Assembly (NCBI GenBank): GCA_945910005.1
Contig: OX246737.1
Span: forward strand, 85,698,110 to 85,762,109
Direction of reading: 5' to 3'
DNA: 64,000 nucleotides
Origin: Isoperla grammatica
Taxonomy: Eukaryota > Arthropoda > Insecta > Plecoptera > Perlodidae
In this document: piece by piece, positions 14,001 through 39,434 of the stretch
Layout: the number at the start of each line of letters is the position of its first letter
Position numbering within the stretch: position 1 is the first letter of the stretch
Position numbers and translations under genes: made by a program
The notes under the pieces: generated by a model
The model's database searches: none
Seen by the model: the letters and a program-made list of their open reading frames with translations, nothing else
Told to the model about the DNA's origin: nothing

Positions 14001-17000
14001 AAGCAGCATCCGGGTGCATGTTGGTGTGTACATAAGTGCACGTCCCTGTTCCCTTGCGCAGGATTCAAGCAGCATCCGGGTGCATGTTGGTGTGTACATA
14101 TGTGCACGTCCCTGTTCCCTTGCGCAGGATTCAAGCAGCATCCGGGTGCATGTTGGTGTGTACATATGTGCACGTCCCCGCTCCCTTGCGCAGGATTCAA
14201 GCAGCATCCGGGTGCATGTTGGTGTGTACATATGTGCACGTCCCTGTTCCCTTGCGCAGGACCCAAGCAGCATCCGAGTGCATGATGGTGTGTACATATG
14301 TGCACGTCCCTGTTCCCTTGCGCAGGATTCAAGCAGCATCCGGGTGCATGTTGGTGTGTACATATGTGCACGTCCCCGCTCCCTTGCGCAGGATTCAAGC
14401 AGCATCCGGGTGCATGTTGGTGTGTACATATGTGCACGTCCCTGTTCCCTTGCGCAGGATTCAAGCAGCATCCGGGTGCATGTTGGTGTGTACATATGTG
14501 CACGTAGCACGTCCCTGTTCCCTTGCGCAGGATTCAAGCAGCATCCGAGTGCATGTTGGTGTGTACATATGTGCACGTCCCTGTTCCCTTGCGCAGGATT
14601 CAAGCAGCATCCGGGTGCATGTTGGTGTGTACATATGTGCACGTCCCCGCTCCCTTGCGCAGGATTCAAGCAGCATCCGGGTGCATGTTGGTGTGTACAT
14701 ATGTGCACGTCCCTGTTCCCTTGCGCAGGACCCAAGCAGCATCCGGGTGCATGTTGGTGTGTACATATGTGCACGTCCCTGTTCCCTTGCGCAGGACCCA
14801 AGCAGCATCCGGGTGCATGTTGGTGTGTACATATGTGCACGTCCCTGTTCCCTTGCGCAGGATTCAAGCAGCATCCGGGTGCATGTTGGTGTGTACATAT
14901 GTGCACGTCCCCGCTCCCTTGCGCAGGATTCAAGCAGCATCCGGGTGCATGTTGGTGTGTACATATGTGCACGTCCCTGTTCCCTTGCGCAGGACCCAAG
15001 CAGCATCCGAGTGCATGATGGTGTGTACATATGTGCACGTCCCTGTTCCCTTGCGCAGGATTCAAGCAGCATCCGGGTGCATGTTGGTGTGTACATATGT
15101 GCACGTCCCCGCTCCCTTGCGCAGGATTCAAGCAGCATCCGGGTGCATGTTGGTGTGTACATATGTGCACGTCCCTGTTCCCTTGCGCAGGATTCAAGCA
15201 GCATCCGGGTGCATGTTGGTGTGTACATATGTGCACGTAGCACGTCCCTGTTCCCTTGCGCAGGATTCAAGCAGCATCCGAGTGCATGTTGGTGTGTACA
15301 TATGTGCACGTCCCTGTTCCCTTGCGCAGGATTCAAGCAGCATCCGGGTGCATGTTGGTGTGTACATATGTGCACGTCCCCGCTCCCTTGCGCAGGATTC
15401 AAGCAGCATCCGGGTGCATGTTGGTGTGTACATATGTGCACGTCCCTGTTCCCTTGCGCAGGATTCAAGCAGCATCCGGGTGCATGTTGGTGTGTACATA
15501 TGTGCACGTCCCTGTTCCCTTGCGCAGGATTCAAGCAGCATCCGGGTGCATGTTGGTGTGTACATATGTGCACGTCCCCGCTCCCTTGCGCAGGATTCAA
15601 GCAGCATCCGGGTGCATGTTGGTGTGTACATATGTGCACGTCCCTGTTCCCTTGCGCAGGATTCAAGCAGCATCCGGGTGCATGTTGGTGTGTACATATG
15701 TGCACGTAGCACGTCCCTGTTCCCTTGCGCAGGATTCAAGCAGCATCCGAGTGCATGTTGGTGTGTACATATGTGCACGTCCCTGTTCCCTTGCGCAGGA
15801 TTCAAGCAGCATCCGGGTGCATGTTGGTGTGTACATATGTGCACGTAGCACGTCCCTGTTCCCTTGCGCAGGATTCAAGCAGCATCCGGGTGCATGTTGG
15901 TGTGTACATATGTGCACGTCCCTGTTCCCTTGCGCAGGATTCAAGCAGCATCCGGGTGCATGTTGGTGTGTACATATGTGCACGTCCCTGTTCCCTTGCG
16001 CAGGATTCAAGCAGCATCCGGGTGCATGTTGGTGTGTACATATGTGCACGTCCCTGTTCCCTTGCGCAGGACCCAAGCAGCATCCGGGTGCATGATGGTG
16101 TGTACATATGTGCACGTCCCTGTTCCCTTGCGCAGGATTCAAGCAGCATCCGGGTGCATGTTGGTGTGTACATATGTGCACGTCCCTGTTCCCTTGCGCA
16201 GGACTCAAGCAGCATCCGGGTGCATGATGGTGTGTACATATGTGCACGTCCCTGTTCCCTTGCGCAGGATTCAAGCAGCATCCGGGTGCATGTTGGTGTG
16301 TACATATGTGCACGTCCCTGCTCCCTTGCGCAGGACCCAAGCAGCATCCGGGTGCATGTTGGTGTGTACATATGTGCACTTCCCTGTTCCCTTGCGCAGG
16401 ATTCAAGCAGCATCCGGGTGCATGTTGGTGTGTACATATGTGCACGTCCCTGTTCCCTTGCGCAGGATTCAAGCAGCATCCGGGTGCATGATGGTGTGTA
16501 CATATGTGCACGTCCCTGCTCCCTTGCGCAGGACCCAAGCAGCATCCGGGTGCATGTTGGTGTGTACATATGTGCACGTCCCTGTTCCCTTGCGCAGGAT
16601 TCAAGCAGCATCCGGGTGCATGTTGGTGTGTACATATGTGCACGTCCCTGCTCCCTTGCGCAGGATTCAAGCAGCATCCGGGTGCATGATGGTGTGTACA
16701 TATGTGCACTTCCCTGTTCCCTTGCGCAGGATTCAAGCAGCATCCGAGTGCATGTTGGTGTGTACATATGTGCACGTCCCTGTTCCCTTGCGCAGGACCC
16801 AAGCATCATCCGGGTACATGTTGGTGTGTACATATGTGCACTTCCCTGCTCCCTTGCGCAGGATTCAAGCAGCATCCGGGTACATGTTGGTGTGTACATA
16901 TGTGCACGTCCCTGTTCCCTTGCGCAGGACCCAAGCATCATCCGGGTACATGTTGGTGTGTACATATGTGCACTTCCCTGCTCCCTTGCGCAGGATTCAA

Positions 17001-20000
17001 GCAGCATCCGAGTGCATGTTGGTGTGTACATATGTGCACGTCCCTGTTCCCTTGCGCAGGATTCAAGCAGCATCCGGGTGCATGTTGGTGTGTACATATG
17101 TGCACGTCCCTGTTCCCTTGCGCAGGATTCAAGCAGCATCCGGGTGCATGTTCGATAGGCTGTGTCATGATGGTGTGTACATATGTGCACGTCGCTGCTC
17201 CCTTGCGCAGGACCCAAGCAGCATCCGGGTGCATGATGGTGTGTACATATGTGCACCTCCCTGCTCCCTTGCGCAGGATTCAAGCAGCATCCGAGTGCAT
17301 GTTGGTGTGTACATATGTGCACGTCCCTGTTCCCTTGCGCAGGATTCAAGCAGCATCCGGGTGCATGTTCGATAGGCTGTGTCATGATGGTGTGTACATA
17401 TGTGCACGTCGCTGCTCCCTTGCGCAGGACCCAAGCAGCATCCGGGTGCATGTTGGTGTGTACATATGTGCACGTCCCTGTTCCCTTGCGCAGGATTCAA
17501 GCAGCATCCGGGTGCATGTTGGTGTGTACATATGTGCACGTCCCTGTTCCCTTGCGCAGGATTCAAGCAGCATCCGGGTGCATGTTCGATAGGCTGTGTC
17601 ATGTTGGTGTGTACATATGTGCACGTCCCTGTTCCCTTGCGCAGGACCCAAGCAGCATCCGGGTGCATGTTGGTGTGTACATATGTGCACGTCCCTGTTC
17701 CCTTGCGCAGGACCCAAGCAGCATCCGGGTGCATGTTGGTGTGTACATATGTGCACGTCCCTGTTCCCTTGCGCAGGATTCAAGCAGCATCCGGGTGCAT
17801 GTTGGTGTGTACATATGTGCACGTCCCTGTTTCCTTGCGCAGGACCCAAGCAGCATCCGGGTGCATGTTGGTGTGTACATATGTGCACGTCCCTGTTCCC
17901 TTGCGCAGGACCCAAGCAGCATCCGGGTGCATGTTGGTGTGTACATATGTGCACGTCCCTGTTCCCTTGCGCAGGACCCAAGCAGCATCCGAGTGCATGA
18001 TGGTGTGTACATATGTGCACGTCCCTGTTCCCTTGCGCAGGATTCAAGCAGCATCCGGGTGCATGTTGGTGTGTACATATGTGCACGTAGCACGTCCCTG
18101 TTCCCTTGCGCAGGATTCAAGCAGCATCCGAGTGCATGTTGGTGTGTACATATGTGCACGTCCCTGTTCCCTTGCGCAGGATTCAAGCAGCATCCGGGTG
18201 CATGTTGGTGTGTACATATGTGCACGTCCCTGTTCCCTTGCGCAGGACTCAAGCAGCATCCGGGTGCATGTTGGTGTGTACATATGTGCACGTCCCTGTT
18301 CCCTTGCGCAGGACCCAAGCAGCATCCGAGTGCATGTTGGTGTGTACATATGTGCACGTCCCTGCTCCCTTGCGCAGGATTCAAGCAGCATCCGGGTGCA
18401 TGTTGGTGTGTACATATGTGCACGTCCCTGTTCCCTTGCGCAGGATTCAAGCAGCATCCGGGTGCATGTTGGTGTGTACATATGTGCACGTCCCTGCTCC
18501 CTTGCGCAGGATTCAAGCAGCATCCGGGTGCATGATGGTGTGTACATATGTGCACTTCCCTGTTCCCTTGCGCAGGATTCAAGCAGCATCCGAGTGCATG
18601 TTGGTGTGTACATATGTGCACGTCCCTGTTCCCTTGCGCAGGACCCAAGCATCATCCGGGTACATGTTGGTGTGTACATATGTGCACTTCCCTGCTCCCT
18701 TGCGCAGGATTCAAGCAGCATCCGGGTACATGTTGGTGTGTACATATGTGCACGTCCCTGTTCCCTTGCGCAGGACCCAAGCATCATCCGGGTACATGTT
18801 GGTGTGTACATATGTGCACTTCCCTGCTCCCTTGCGCAGGATTCAAGCAGCATCCGAGTGCATGTTGGTGTGTACATATGTGCACGTCCCTGTTCCCTTG
18901 CGCAGGATTCAAGCAGCATCCGGGTGCATGTTGGTGTGTACATATGTGCACGTCCCTGTTCCCTTGCGCAGGATTCAAGCAGCATCCGGGTGCATGTTCG
19001 ATAGGCTGTGTCATGATGGTGTGTACATATGTGCACGTCGCTGCTCCCTTGCGCAGGACCCAAGCAGCATCCGGGTGCATGTTGGTGTGTACATATGTGC
19101 ACGTCCCTGTTCCCTTGCGCAGGATTCAAGCAGCATCCGGGTGCATGTTCGATAGGCTGTGTCATGATGGTGTGTACATATGTGCACGTCGCTGCTCCCT
19201 TGCGCAGGACCCAAGCAGCATCCGGGTGCATGATGGTGTGTACATATGTGCACCTCCCTGCTCCCTTGCGCAGGATTCAAGCAGCATCCGAGTGCATGTT
19301 GGTGTGTACATATGTGCACGTCCCTGTTCCCTTGCGCAGGATTCAAGCAGCATCCGGGTGCATGTTCGATAGGCTGTGTCATGATGGTGTGTACATATGT
19401 GCACGTCGCTGCTCCCTTGCGCAGGACCCAAGCAGCATCCGGGTGCATGTTGGTGTGTACATATGTGCACGTCCCTGTTCCCTTGCGCAGGATTCAAGCA
19501 GCATCCGGGTGCATGTTCGATAGGCTGTGTCATGATGGTGTGTACATATGTGCACGTCGCTGCTCCCTTGCGCAGGACCCAAGCAGCATCCGGGTGCATG
19601 TTTGTGTGTACATATGTGCACGTCCCTGTTCCCTTGCGCAGGATTCAAGCAGCATCCGGGTGCATGTTCGATAGGCTGTGTCATGATGGTGTGTACATAT
19701 GTGCACGTCCCTGTTCCCTTGCGCAGGACCCAAGCAGCATCCGGGTGCATGTTGGTGTGTACATATGTGCACGTCCCTGTTCCCTTGCGCAGGACCCAAG
19801 CAGCATCCGGGTGCATGTTGGTGTGTACATATGTGCACGTCCCTGTTCCCTTGCGCAGGACCCAAGCAGCATCCGGGTGCATGTTGGTGTGTACATATGT
19901 GCACGTCCCTGTTCCCTTGCGCAGGACCCAAGCAGCATCCGGGTGCATGTTGGTGTGTACATATGTGCACGTCCCTGTTCCCTTGCGCAGGATTCAAGCA

Positions 20001-20925
20001 GCATCCGGGTGCATGATGGTGTGTACATATGTGCACGTCCCTGCTCCCTTGCGCAGGACCCAAGCAGCAACCGGGTGCATGTTGGTGTGTACATATGTGC
20101 ACGTCCCTGTTCCCTTGCGCAGGACCCAAGCAGCAACCGGGTGCATGTTGGTGTGTACATATGTGCACGTCCCTGTTCCCTTGCGCAGGATTCAAGCAGC
20201 ATCCGGGTGCATGTTGGTGTGTACATATGTGCACGTCCCTGTTCCCTTGCGCAGGACCCAAGCAGCATCCGGGTGCATGTTGGTGTGTACATATGTGCAC
20301 GTCCCTGTTCCCTTGCGCAGGACCCAAGCAGCATCCGGGTGCATGTTGGTGTGTACATATGTGCACGTCCCTGTTCCCTTGCGCAGGATTCAAGCAGCAT
20401 CCGGGTGCATGTTGGTGTGTACATATGTGCACGTCCCTGCTCCCTTGCGCAGGACCCAAGCAGCATCCGGGTGCATGTTGGTGTGTACATATGTGCACGT
20501 CCCTGTTCCCTTGCGCAGGATTCAAGCAGCATCCGGGTGCATGTTGGTGTGTACATATGTGCACGTCCCTGCTCCCTTGCGCAGGACCCAAGCAGCATCC
20601 GGGTGCATGTTGGTGTGTACATATGTGCACGTCCCTGTTCCCTTGCGCAGGACCCAAGCAGCATCCGGGTGCATGTTGGTGTGTACATATGTGCACGTCC
20701 CTGTTCCCTTGCGCAGGATTCAAGCAGCATCCGGGTGCATGATGGTGTGTACATATGTGCACGTCCCTGTTCCCTTGCGCAGGACCCAAGCAGCATCCGG
20801 GTGCATGATGGTGTGTACATATGTGCACGTCCCTGTTCCCTTGCGCAGGACCCAAGCAGCATCCGGGTGCATGTTGGTGTGTACATATGTGCACGTCCCT
20901 GTTCCCTTGCGCAGGACCCAAGCCC
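8001..20925. repeat. 66-bp satellite array, 193 copies with 7-bp and 19-bp insertion variants
   Basis: A single head-to-tail array. Each 66-bp unit contains, in order, CATCCGGGTGCATG, GTGTGTACATATGTGCACGT, CCCTTGCGCAGG and AAGCAG. Units come mainly in two types, GGACCC and GGATTC, at one position; rarer changes include GGACTC, CCCGCTCCC and CATGATGG. The length closes exactly: 193 x 66 + 5 x 7 + 8 x 19 = 12,925 bp. The 7-bp insertions (GTAGCAC) lie near 14506, 15239, 15708, 15847 and 18089. The 19-bp insertions start at 17151, 17368, 17585, 18997, 19148, 19365, 19516 and 19667. The GGACCC unit has no stop triplet on either strand, so long open frames occur in all six frames; none looks like a real gene. 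Unit divergence is low, which implies recent homogenisation. Confidence 0.98.
10140..12385. repeat. 17-unit (1,122-bp) higher-order duplication inside the 66-bp array
   Basis: Diagnostic variants recur at exactly 1,122 bp (17 x 66): GGTGAATG at 10449 and 11571, TGTGCCCGTCC near 10274 and 11396, CTTGCACAGG near 10686 and 11808, and CATCCGTGTGC near 10973 and 12095. Block boundaries are approximate. Confidence 0.9.
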
Positions 20926-23396
20926 CTTCAAATAGGACGTTTTACTCGGCCGCTCAGACCATCGATTCGGGACCGCGCTTTTGTGGGCGTTCAAAATAAT
21001 ATTTTATTTAGTACCCTGGCAAACATGTTTATAATGTGATCATTATCATACAGCGAACATTTTATTTAATATTATAAAGTAAGAAGAAATTAATTAACTT
21101 TTTTATTTTAAATATTAGTTATATTTTAAATTACTTTCTTAATATCGTTAAAGATCATAATTTTTTTAAGTAAAATAAGAGTTTTTTTTTAATGCCTAAG
21201 AAAGTAGAATAACACATCACATTGTGTTAACAGTCGTGTAGTCGGTCTGTTTGTCTACACAACATTTTGAACATTATCCAAAAATAGTATTGTTCCTTAC
21301 AAGATCTAGTTCTTAAATGGTATATCAACGTGCGCTGATACATACAGGATTAATTGTTAATTGTCATCCATTAAACTGGATGTTATGTTACAATATGTTT
21401 ATATTATGGACTTCCAACGAAACTACAGATTAAAGGTTAAAAGATTTTCATAGTGGTAAATCGCCCCGGTTCCGGCTCATTCCACTGACGTTTCTGTGAA
21501 CTCAGTTTTGTGGTCTGTAAGAAGGAAAGGTAGAGGCTATGTTATAATTACAGCCAGAAATAATAATATTAATAACAACAATCAAGCTCGTATTTAAGCG
21601 TGTTCTTGCAGGTAGTGAGACAGTGGCGTCGGTGTACTTAAGTCTTAGAATCCCACCGCGGATACAACGATCAAAGTTTGTGGAAACAAGTGGCGCCATG
21701 GCCTAAAACAAAGGAGGCGTTGTGGTCACTTGGCCGGAGATGAAGCTCACACGTTGTAATTAAGAGGAACTACCTCAGCTGCAAGTCCTAATATTAGGTA
21801 CATATTCGCTGCCAAAACTACGGCTCAGTCCGAGTATTTATAAACCGCAATATTGTGTTTTACTTTGTAACTATCAGTTAAAACCACCTTTTAATGATCG
21901 GGAGAAAATGAAACTACTCAAAGGTTGCAAAATGCGTCAGTGTTGGGCTGTGTTAACTATACACCTGTCATTGCACGGTGCACCGTATTTCCCAAGAACA
22001 CAGGAAGCAGTTATTTAGTGCAAGAGGCGGCATGGCCCTTGGGAAAACCACCGACGTCTATTAGTTCAAGAAACGTCTTCTGAAGAGCTCGATGGAGCTT
22101 ACTGGAGACGCTGCCAACTGGTTTTTATGTTACATTGGTCAGCAATGAGGTTAATAACGTTTGACCTTGAGTTAGTTTATGTGATATGTGTTCTGTTAAA
22201 TCTTGAGTCTTAGCTGAAGTGTTATGCAGATATTTTATGCGTTATAGTTATGTGCTATGGGGTGAGACGTATTAATTTAGCTTCTTATACAATAATAGAT
22301 GCCAAATCGACGAATATTGATTATTGAAAGTATGCCTACTACAAAGATAAAGTACTGAATAGGAATATAATATGTGTTTAATGATTTTTCAACAATAGAT
22401 GCACAAGATGCTAAACATTCACGTCTTTGAAATATTTCGACGAAATATACTGGGTAAACAAATTGAATATTGGGTGAATGATCATAAAAAAAATGCATTT
22501 CAAGCTTTGTTTGGTTCCAAAGTTTACGATTGGTTTGAAGCTACCACACAATTATACCTATTGTATCTATTGAATAGTTTAAAAGTGTTTGAAAACTACC
22601 AAGAAGTAAGAACCCATGTAAGTTGCCGAAAAACAAATATATGCAGTACTAAATATGGTTTCTAAATGAAAGTGCTAAACATTCAAATTGAAAATTCAAT
22701 CTGTACACATCTCTGTTTATGGCTTAATATAATATGTATAACGTGAAGGGAGGGAATCTGGCTGTGATTTCATGTCCATCCCATATGTACTATTACTGTG
22801 GGAAGTACTCTGTTCAGGTTGAACAATAAGACCAAATGAAATGATGAAGAACTGTTGACAGAGACTCCGCAAGCACAGTGCGCAAAGAGACCCGCCCATG
22901 TCAAGGACGATTCTAGATAAGGTAAATGCGTAGATTCACATCAATATATTGTTTCATAGATTCATGTCTTAAAATCTAATTATCTAACTTCGATAGTAAA
23001 CGAAAACGTAAAATACGGAGTAGACGGACTCGTCACAGACTTCCATCTCAGCTCCTAATAGTTCCCTTATTGTGCAACAGAGGGTTGCGCTCTTGAGACA
23101 TCACAGTTGCTGACAAATTCTTCTTTGTACTGAGAGAATATGGACTCTTACTGTTACGTAGGCCGTGGCGGGTTTGTTATCAGAATATTATGTAATACAT
23201 AATGAATGACGCAAGTGAGGGGTGTGGATACATTAGAAGCATTATTGCGTCAATTGTTCATACCATCTGTACAAGCACAATAACGCTTAGTTTACAATGT
23301 GCATTAATAATATACGAACTTTTAAAGTGTAATCCCACTAAGCTGGATCATAATGTAATCTTCACCCATCAATTGACGGAATAGATTGAGTTGTAT
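20926..23396. other. Intergenic, no gene seen
   Basis: AT-rich unique-looking DNA. Open frames are under 90 codons and unrecognised (for example 22399-22665, plus). Nothing else supported. Confidence 0.6.
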
Positions 23397-23404
23397 CCTA
23401 TAAC

Positions 23405-24027
23405 TAGGGCTAGGATGTTCAGGACATCTCCTTTTTTTTCTATTGGTAAATACTCACCTGGAGAATAGTTTTAAGTGTGTTTTAAGTGGTAGGGACGCTA
23501 AAAATATGCATTTTATTTTGCCTAAAAATGCCTATTTACATCATTTCATGAGAAAAGGTCCTTTTTGGGAATTTTTAAGGGACTATTTGCCTATTTTGAT
23601 ATAATTTGCTAAAACGGATGCAAAACGTGCGAGTGCAGTGTCGAGCTTGCCACATCATCGGGCCAAGCATACGCAATGATTTGTTTGTTGTCGAATACTG
23701 TAACGATGAGTCAGAGATGAGATGAGCCAGCCGATATCTGCAGCGACGCTAAAATATGTGAAATGATATTAGAAAGATAAAATTATGTTTTTAATTTTTC
23801 TTCTTGTGTTTGATACATCGACAAAACTATTCCTCCCCCCCCCCCCCCACTCCATGAAAATATATTGGTGAAACTGAATTAATTTAATTAAACAATACTG
23901 AAAGTAATGAAACCAATAGAATTCGATTAAATTCAATAGGTCCTATTAAGGTCCTTTTTTGCTGTTTTAAAGGTACTATTTGCCTGCCTTTTTCTTACTT
24001 TGAAAGGTCCTGAACATCCTAGCCCTA
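23405..24027. mobile_element. Non-autonomous hAT-type MITE, 623 bp
   Basis: Perfect 20-bp terminal inverted repeats: TAGGGCTAGGATGTTCAGGA at 23405-23424 and its reverse complement at 24008-24027. The 8-mer CCTATAAC flanks both ends (23397-23404 and 24028-24035), an exact 8-bp target-site duplication typical of hAT transposons, and the TAGGG terminus also fits. The interior is AT-rich, has subterminal motifs such as AAGGTCC and TTTGCCT near both ends and a C-run at about 23826-23840, and has no transposase frame, so it must have been moved in trans. Confidence 0.93.
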
Positions 24028-24035
24028 CCTATAAC

Positions 24036-25847
24036 AAACGACGTAAAGAAACGTAGCAATTACCGTTCAAACTGTAACCTTCGACATAGAAACAGTCATA
24101 GAGTATAATAGTCAGGGCAGACGCTCATTTGTATTTTGTTGTGTGGCGAATACTACAGCGAATACTGAAGCGCTCCAGAGTAATCTCGATGACTGAGGCA
24201 ACAGCTCTAAAGACATATAATTGAGCTTGGCGAAGAACCTCAAATAGTAAATAATTGCATAGGCTGCTTTGTAAATTAGATGGGTTTTGCCGTTTTTGCT
24301 CAAGCTGCAAGAAACACTTCCTTTAGCTATGTGACACTCCTTTACTAATAGCTCATTAGAACGATGAACTCAGATGATGTATAAGGTTATTTGTGTATTC
24401 AAAGTGTTGGGTACCTACGATGCAGACTTTATTTGTTAGCCGGGGCACTTTCAACCGCAATTGGTTGGGACACGTGACGTGACATTGGTTTTTCAAGTGC
24501 CTCGTACGACAAGCTGCGCTAACCTGGTCACATTCTCACCAGGCGCATAAGGGACCTTTGAAAGCCAGTAACATGCCAATTTGAATGGCGAAGTAATTAT
24601 CTCATACTGAAGTAAAGTAACTGAACACGTTTGTTTATATAAGATAATAAAGTTTCAACACGTTTAGTTACTGGAAAGCTGGAATTAAATTTTGAATTAA
24701 ATGAATTTTGGAATTACATTTTTTTTGCGTGTCGGAAATAGATGGATTGGGTTATTAACTGTCGTTATTGCACGGTTATCCAAAAAGTAGCAGACTGACT
24801 GAGCCACTGTCTTCGCATAGGCCTACTGCAGTTTAGTTCCTGTGACGCCTGATTCGTGCATCGATCTCACCACGATACCAGTGTGCGATCAGCTGGCTGG
24901 CGCAAAGCAGATTGACACGGTATTGAGGCCAAAGATTGTGTACATTTATAATATTGGAGACAGGCACGTAGCTAAGATTTTGGTTTGGGGGATGGATACC
25001 TATAATCTATAAGTTGTGGACAATGTATATACGGCATACAGTATTTGTAGAATGTAGACCAACGAAAAATAGCTGCCAAAAGTATTAGTTCCATGAAATA
25101 AATAAACAATAAGGAAGACAACTTCTTTTACTATAACTGTACATTCCACGATGATAACACATTTTCTAGTTATCCGATTCGTGTGGGTTAGATTGATTTA
25201 AAAATCAACAGTGCAAATCTGTGCGATTTATTTTATATTGTGCGTAAATTTGAGTTATAACCTTACATGCTGACCGTGTACCATTTTCATCCCCAATCCT
25301 GTTCACATTCACACTAAACAGTAAACAGGGTTACCAAGAATGCGTTTTAGGATTTAGAGAAAAACTACAACAAAAGGTCTTCTTTTCCATACAGGAATGG
25401 ACTGGAGTCTGATTCTGATGTCGCGATCGCGTTCAGCCCTTCAGCCCCCCCTACCCGCCTAACTCGAAGATCGCATGTCAGGAACAGTTTTCATGGTTCT
25501 AATTGTCGCATGCATACCGAGCACGCTCCCAAAGTAAATGATATCTCGTGCTGCGGTATGCGGTGCGTCCATCAGCCGAACACACAGAAGCCGCGTGGCT
25601 TCACGCACGGGCTAACAATGTGCTCGACGGACAGATGTCTGTTTTGACCACATACACGTTGTAAGCTGTGCTATAGGTCTACGTATGTAATGAGGATCAC
25701 ACAATCTCACCGAACACATACAATACTTACCGTTGAGGGCGTTACTGCTAATATTTTAATAACGGTTCTAAAAGACTATGATAATTACTTATATAGAATG
25801 CAACCAAGTGTTTAGCTTTAGAGAAACATTACGCGTATCTACGGTAC
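24036..25847. other. Intergenic, no gene seen
   Basis: No recognisable gene or RNA. Short open frames at 24112-24310 (minus) have no recognised domain. Confidence 0.6.
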
Positions 25848-31664
<5,817 letters not shown>

Positions 31665-31861
31665 ACATACATACATGCATACATACATACGTACATACAT
31701 ACATCCATACATACATACATACATACATACATAAATACATACATACATACATACATACATACATACATACATACATACATACATACATACGTACATACAT
31801 ACATACATACATACATACATACATACATACATACATACATACATACATACATACATACATA
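31665..31861. repeat. (CATA)n microsatellite
   Basis: About 195 bp of CATA tetranucleotide with a few CGTA, CCAT and AAAT interruptions in its first half. The Met-Tyr-Val-Cys and His-Thr-Tyr-Ile frames are artefacts. Confidence 0.98.
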
Positions 31862-39028
<7,167 letters not shown>

Positions 39029-39434
39029 CTGACTGTCACAGACCCGTGCCGTGGCGGAGACAGACGATGACAGTCAACATGACTGAGTCAACGTGAGACT
39101 GACTGTCACAGACTTGTGCCGTGGCGGAGACAGTTGATGACAGTCAACATGACTGAGTCAATGTGACCGAGACTGACTGTCACAGACTTGTGCCGTGGCG
39201 GAGACAGACGATGACAGTCAATGTGACCGAGACTGACTGTCACAGACTTGTGCCGTGGCGGAGACAGACGATGACAGTCAACGTGACCGAGACTGACTGT
39301 CACAGAAATTGTGCCGTGGCGGAGACAGACGATGACAGTCAACATGACTGAGTCAACGTGACCGAGACAACTGTCACAGCCCCGTGCCGTGGCGGAGACA
39401 GACGATGACAGTCAACATGACTGAGTCAACGTGA
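39029..39434. repeat. 60-74-bp minisatellite, six copies, with optional 12-bp block
   Basis: Six tandem copies share the core ACTGTCACAG ... GTGCCGTGGCGGAGACAG ... GATGACAGTCAA. GTGCCG recurs at 39046, 39116, 39190, 39250, 39311 and 39384, giving spacings of 70, 74, 60, 61 and 73. The longer units carry an extra block with TGAGTCA, which matches the AP-1 consensus. The function, if any, is unknown. Confidence 0.92.

Noticed and set aside
8001..20925. CRISPR array
   Set aside because: Repeats are contiguous 66-mers without unique spacers, in a eukaryotic context without cas genes.
7962..20994. Open frames of up to about 2,400 codons on both strands across the 66-bp array
   Set aside because: They exist because the unit is a multiple of three and mostly lacks stops; the same DNA is open in up to six frames, there is no unique coding flank, and frame changes coincide with the 7-bp and 19-bp insertions.
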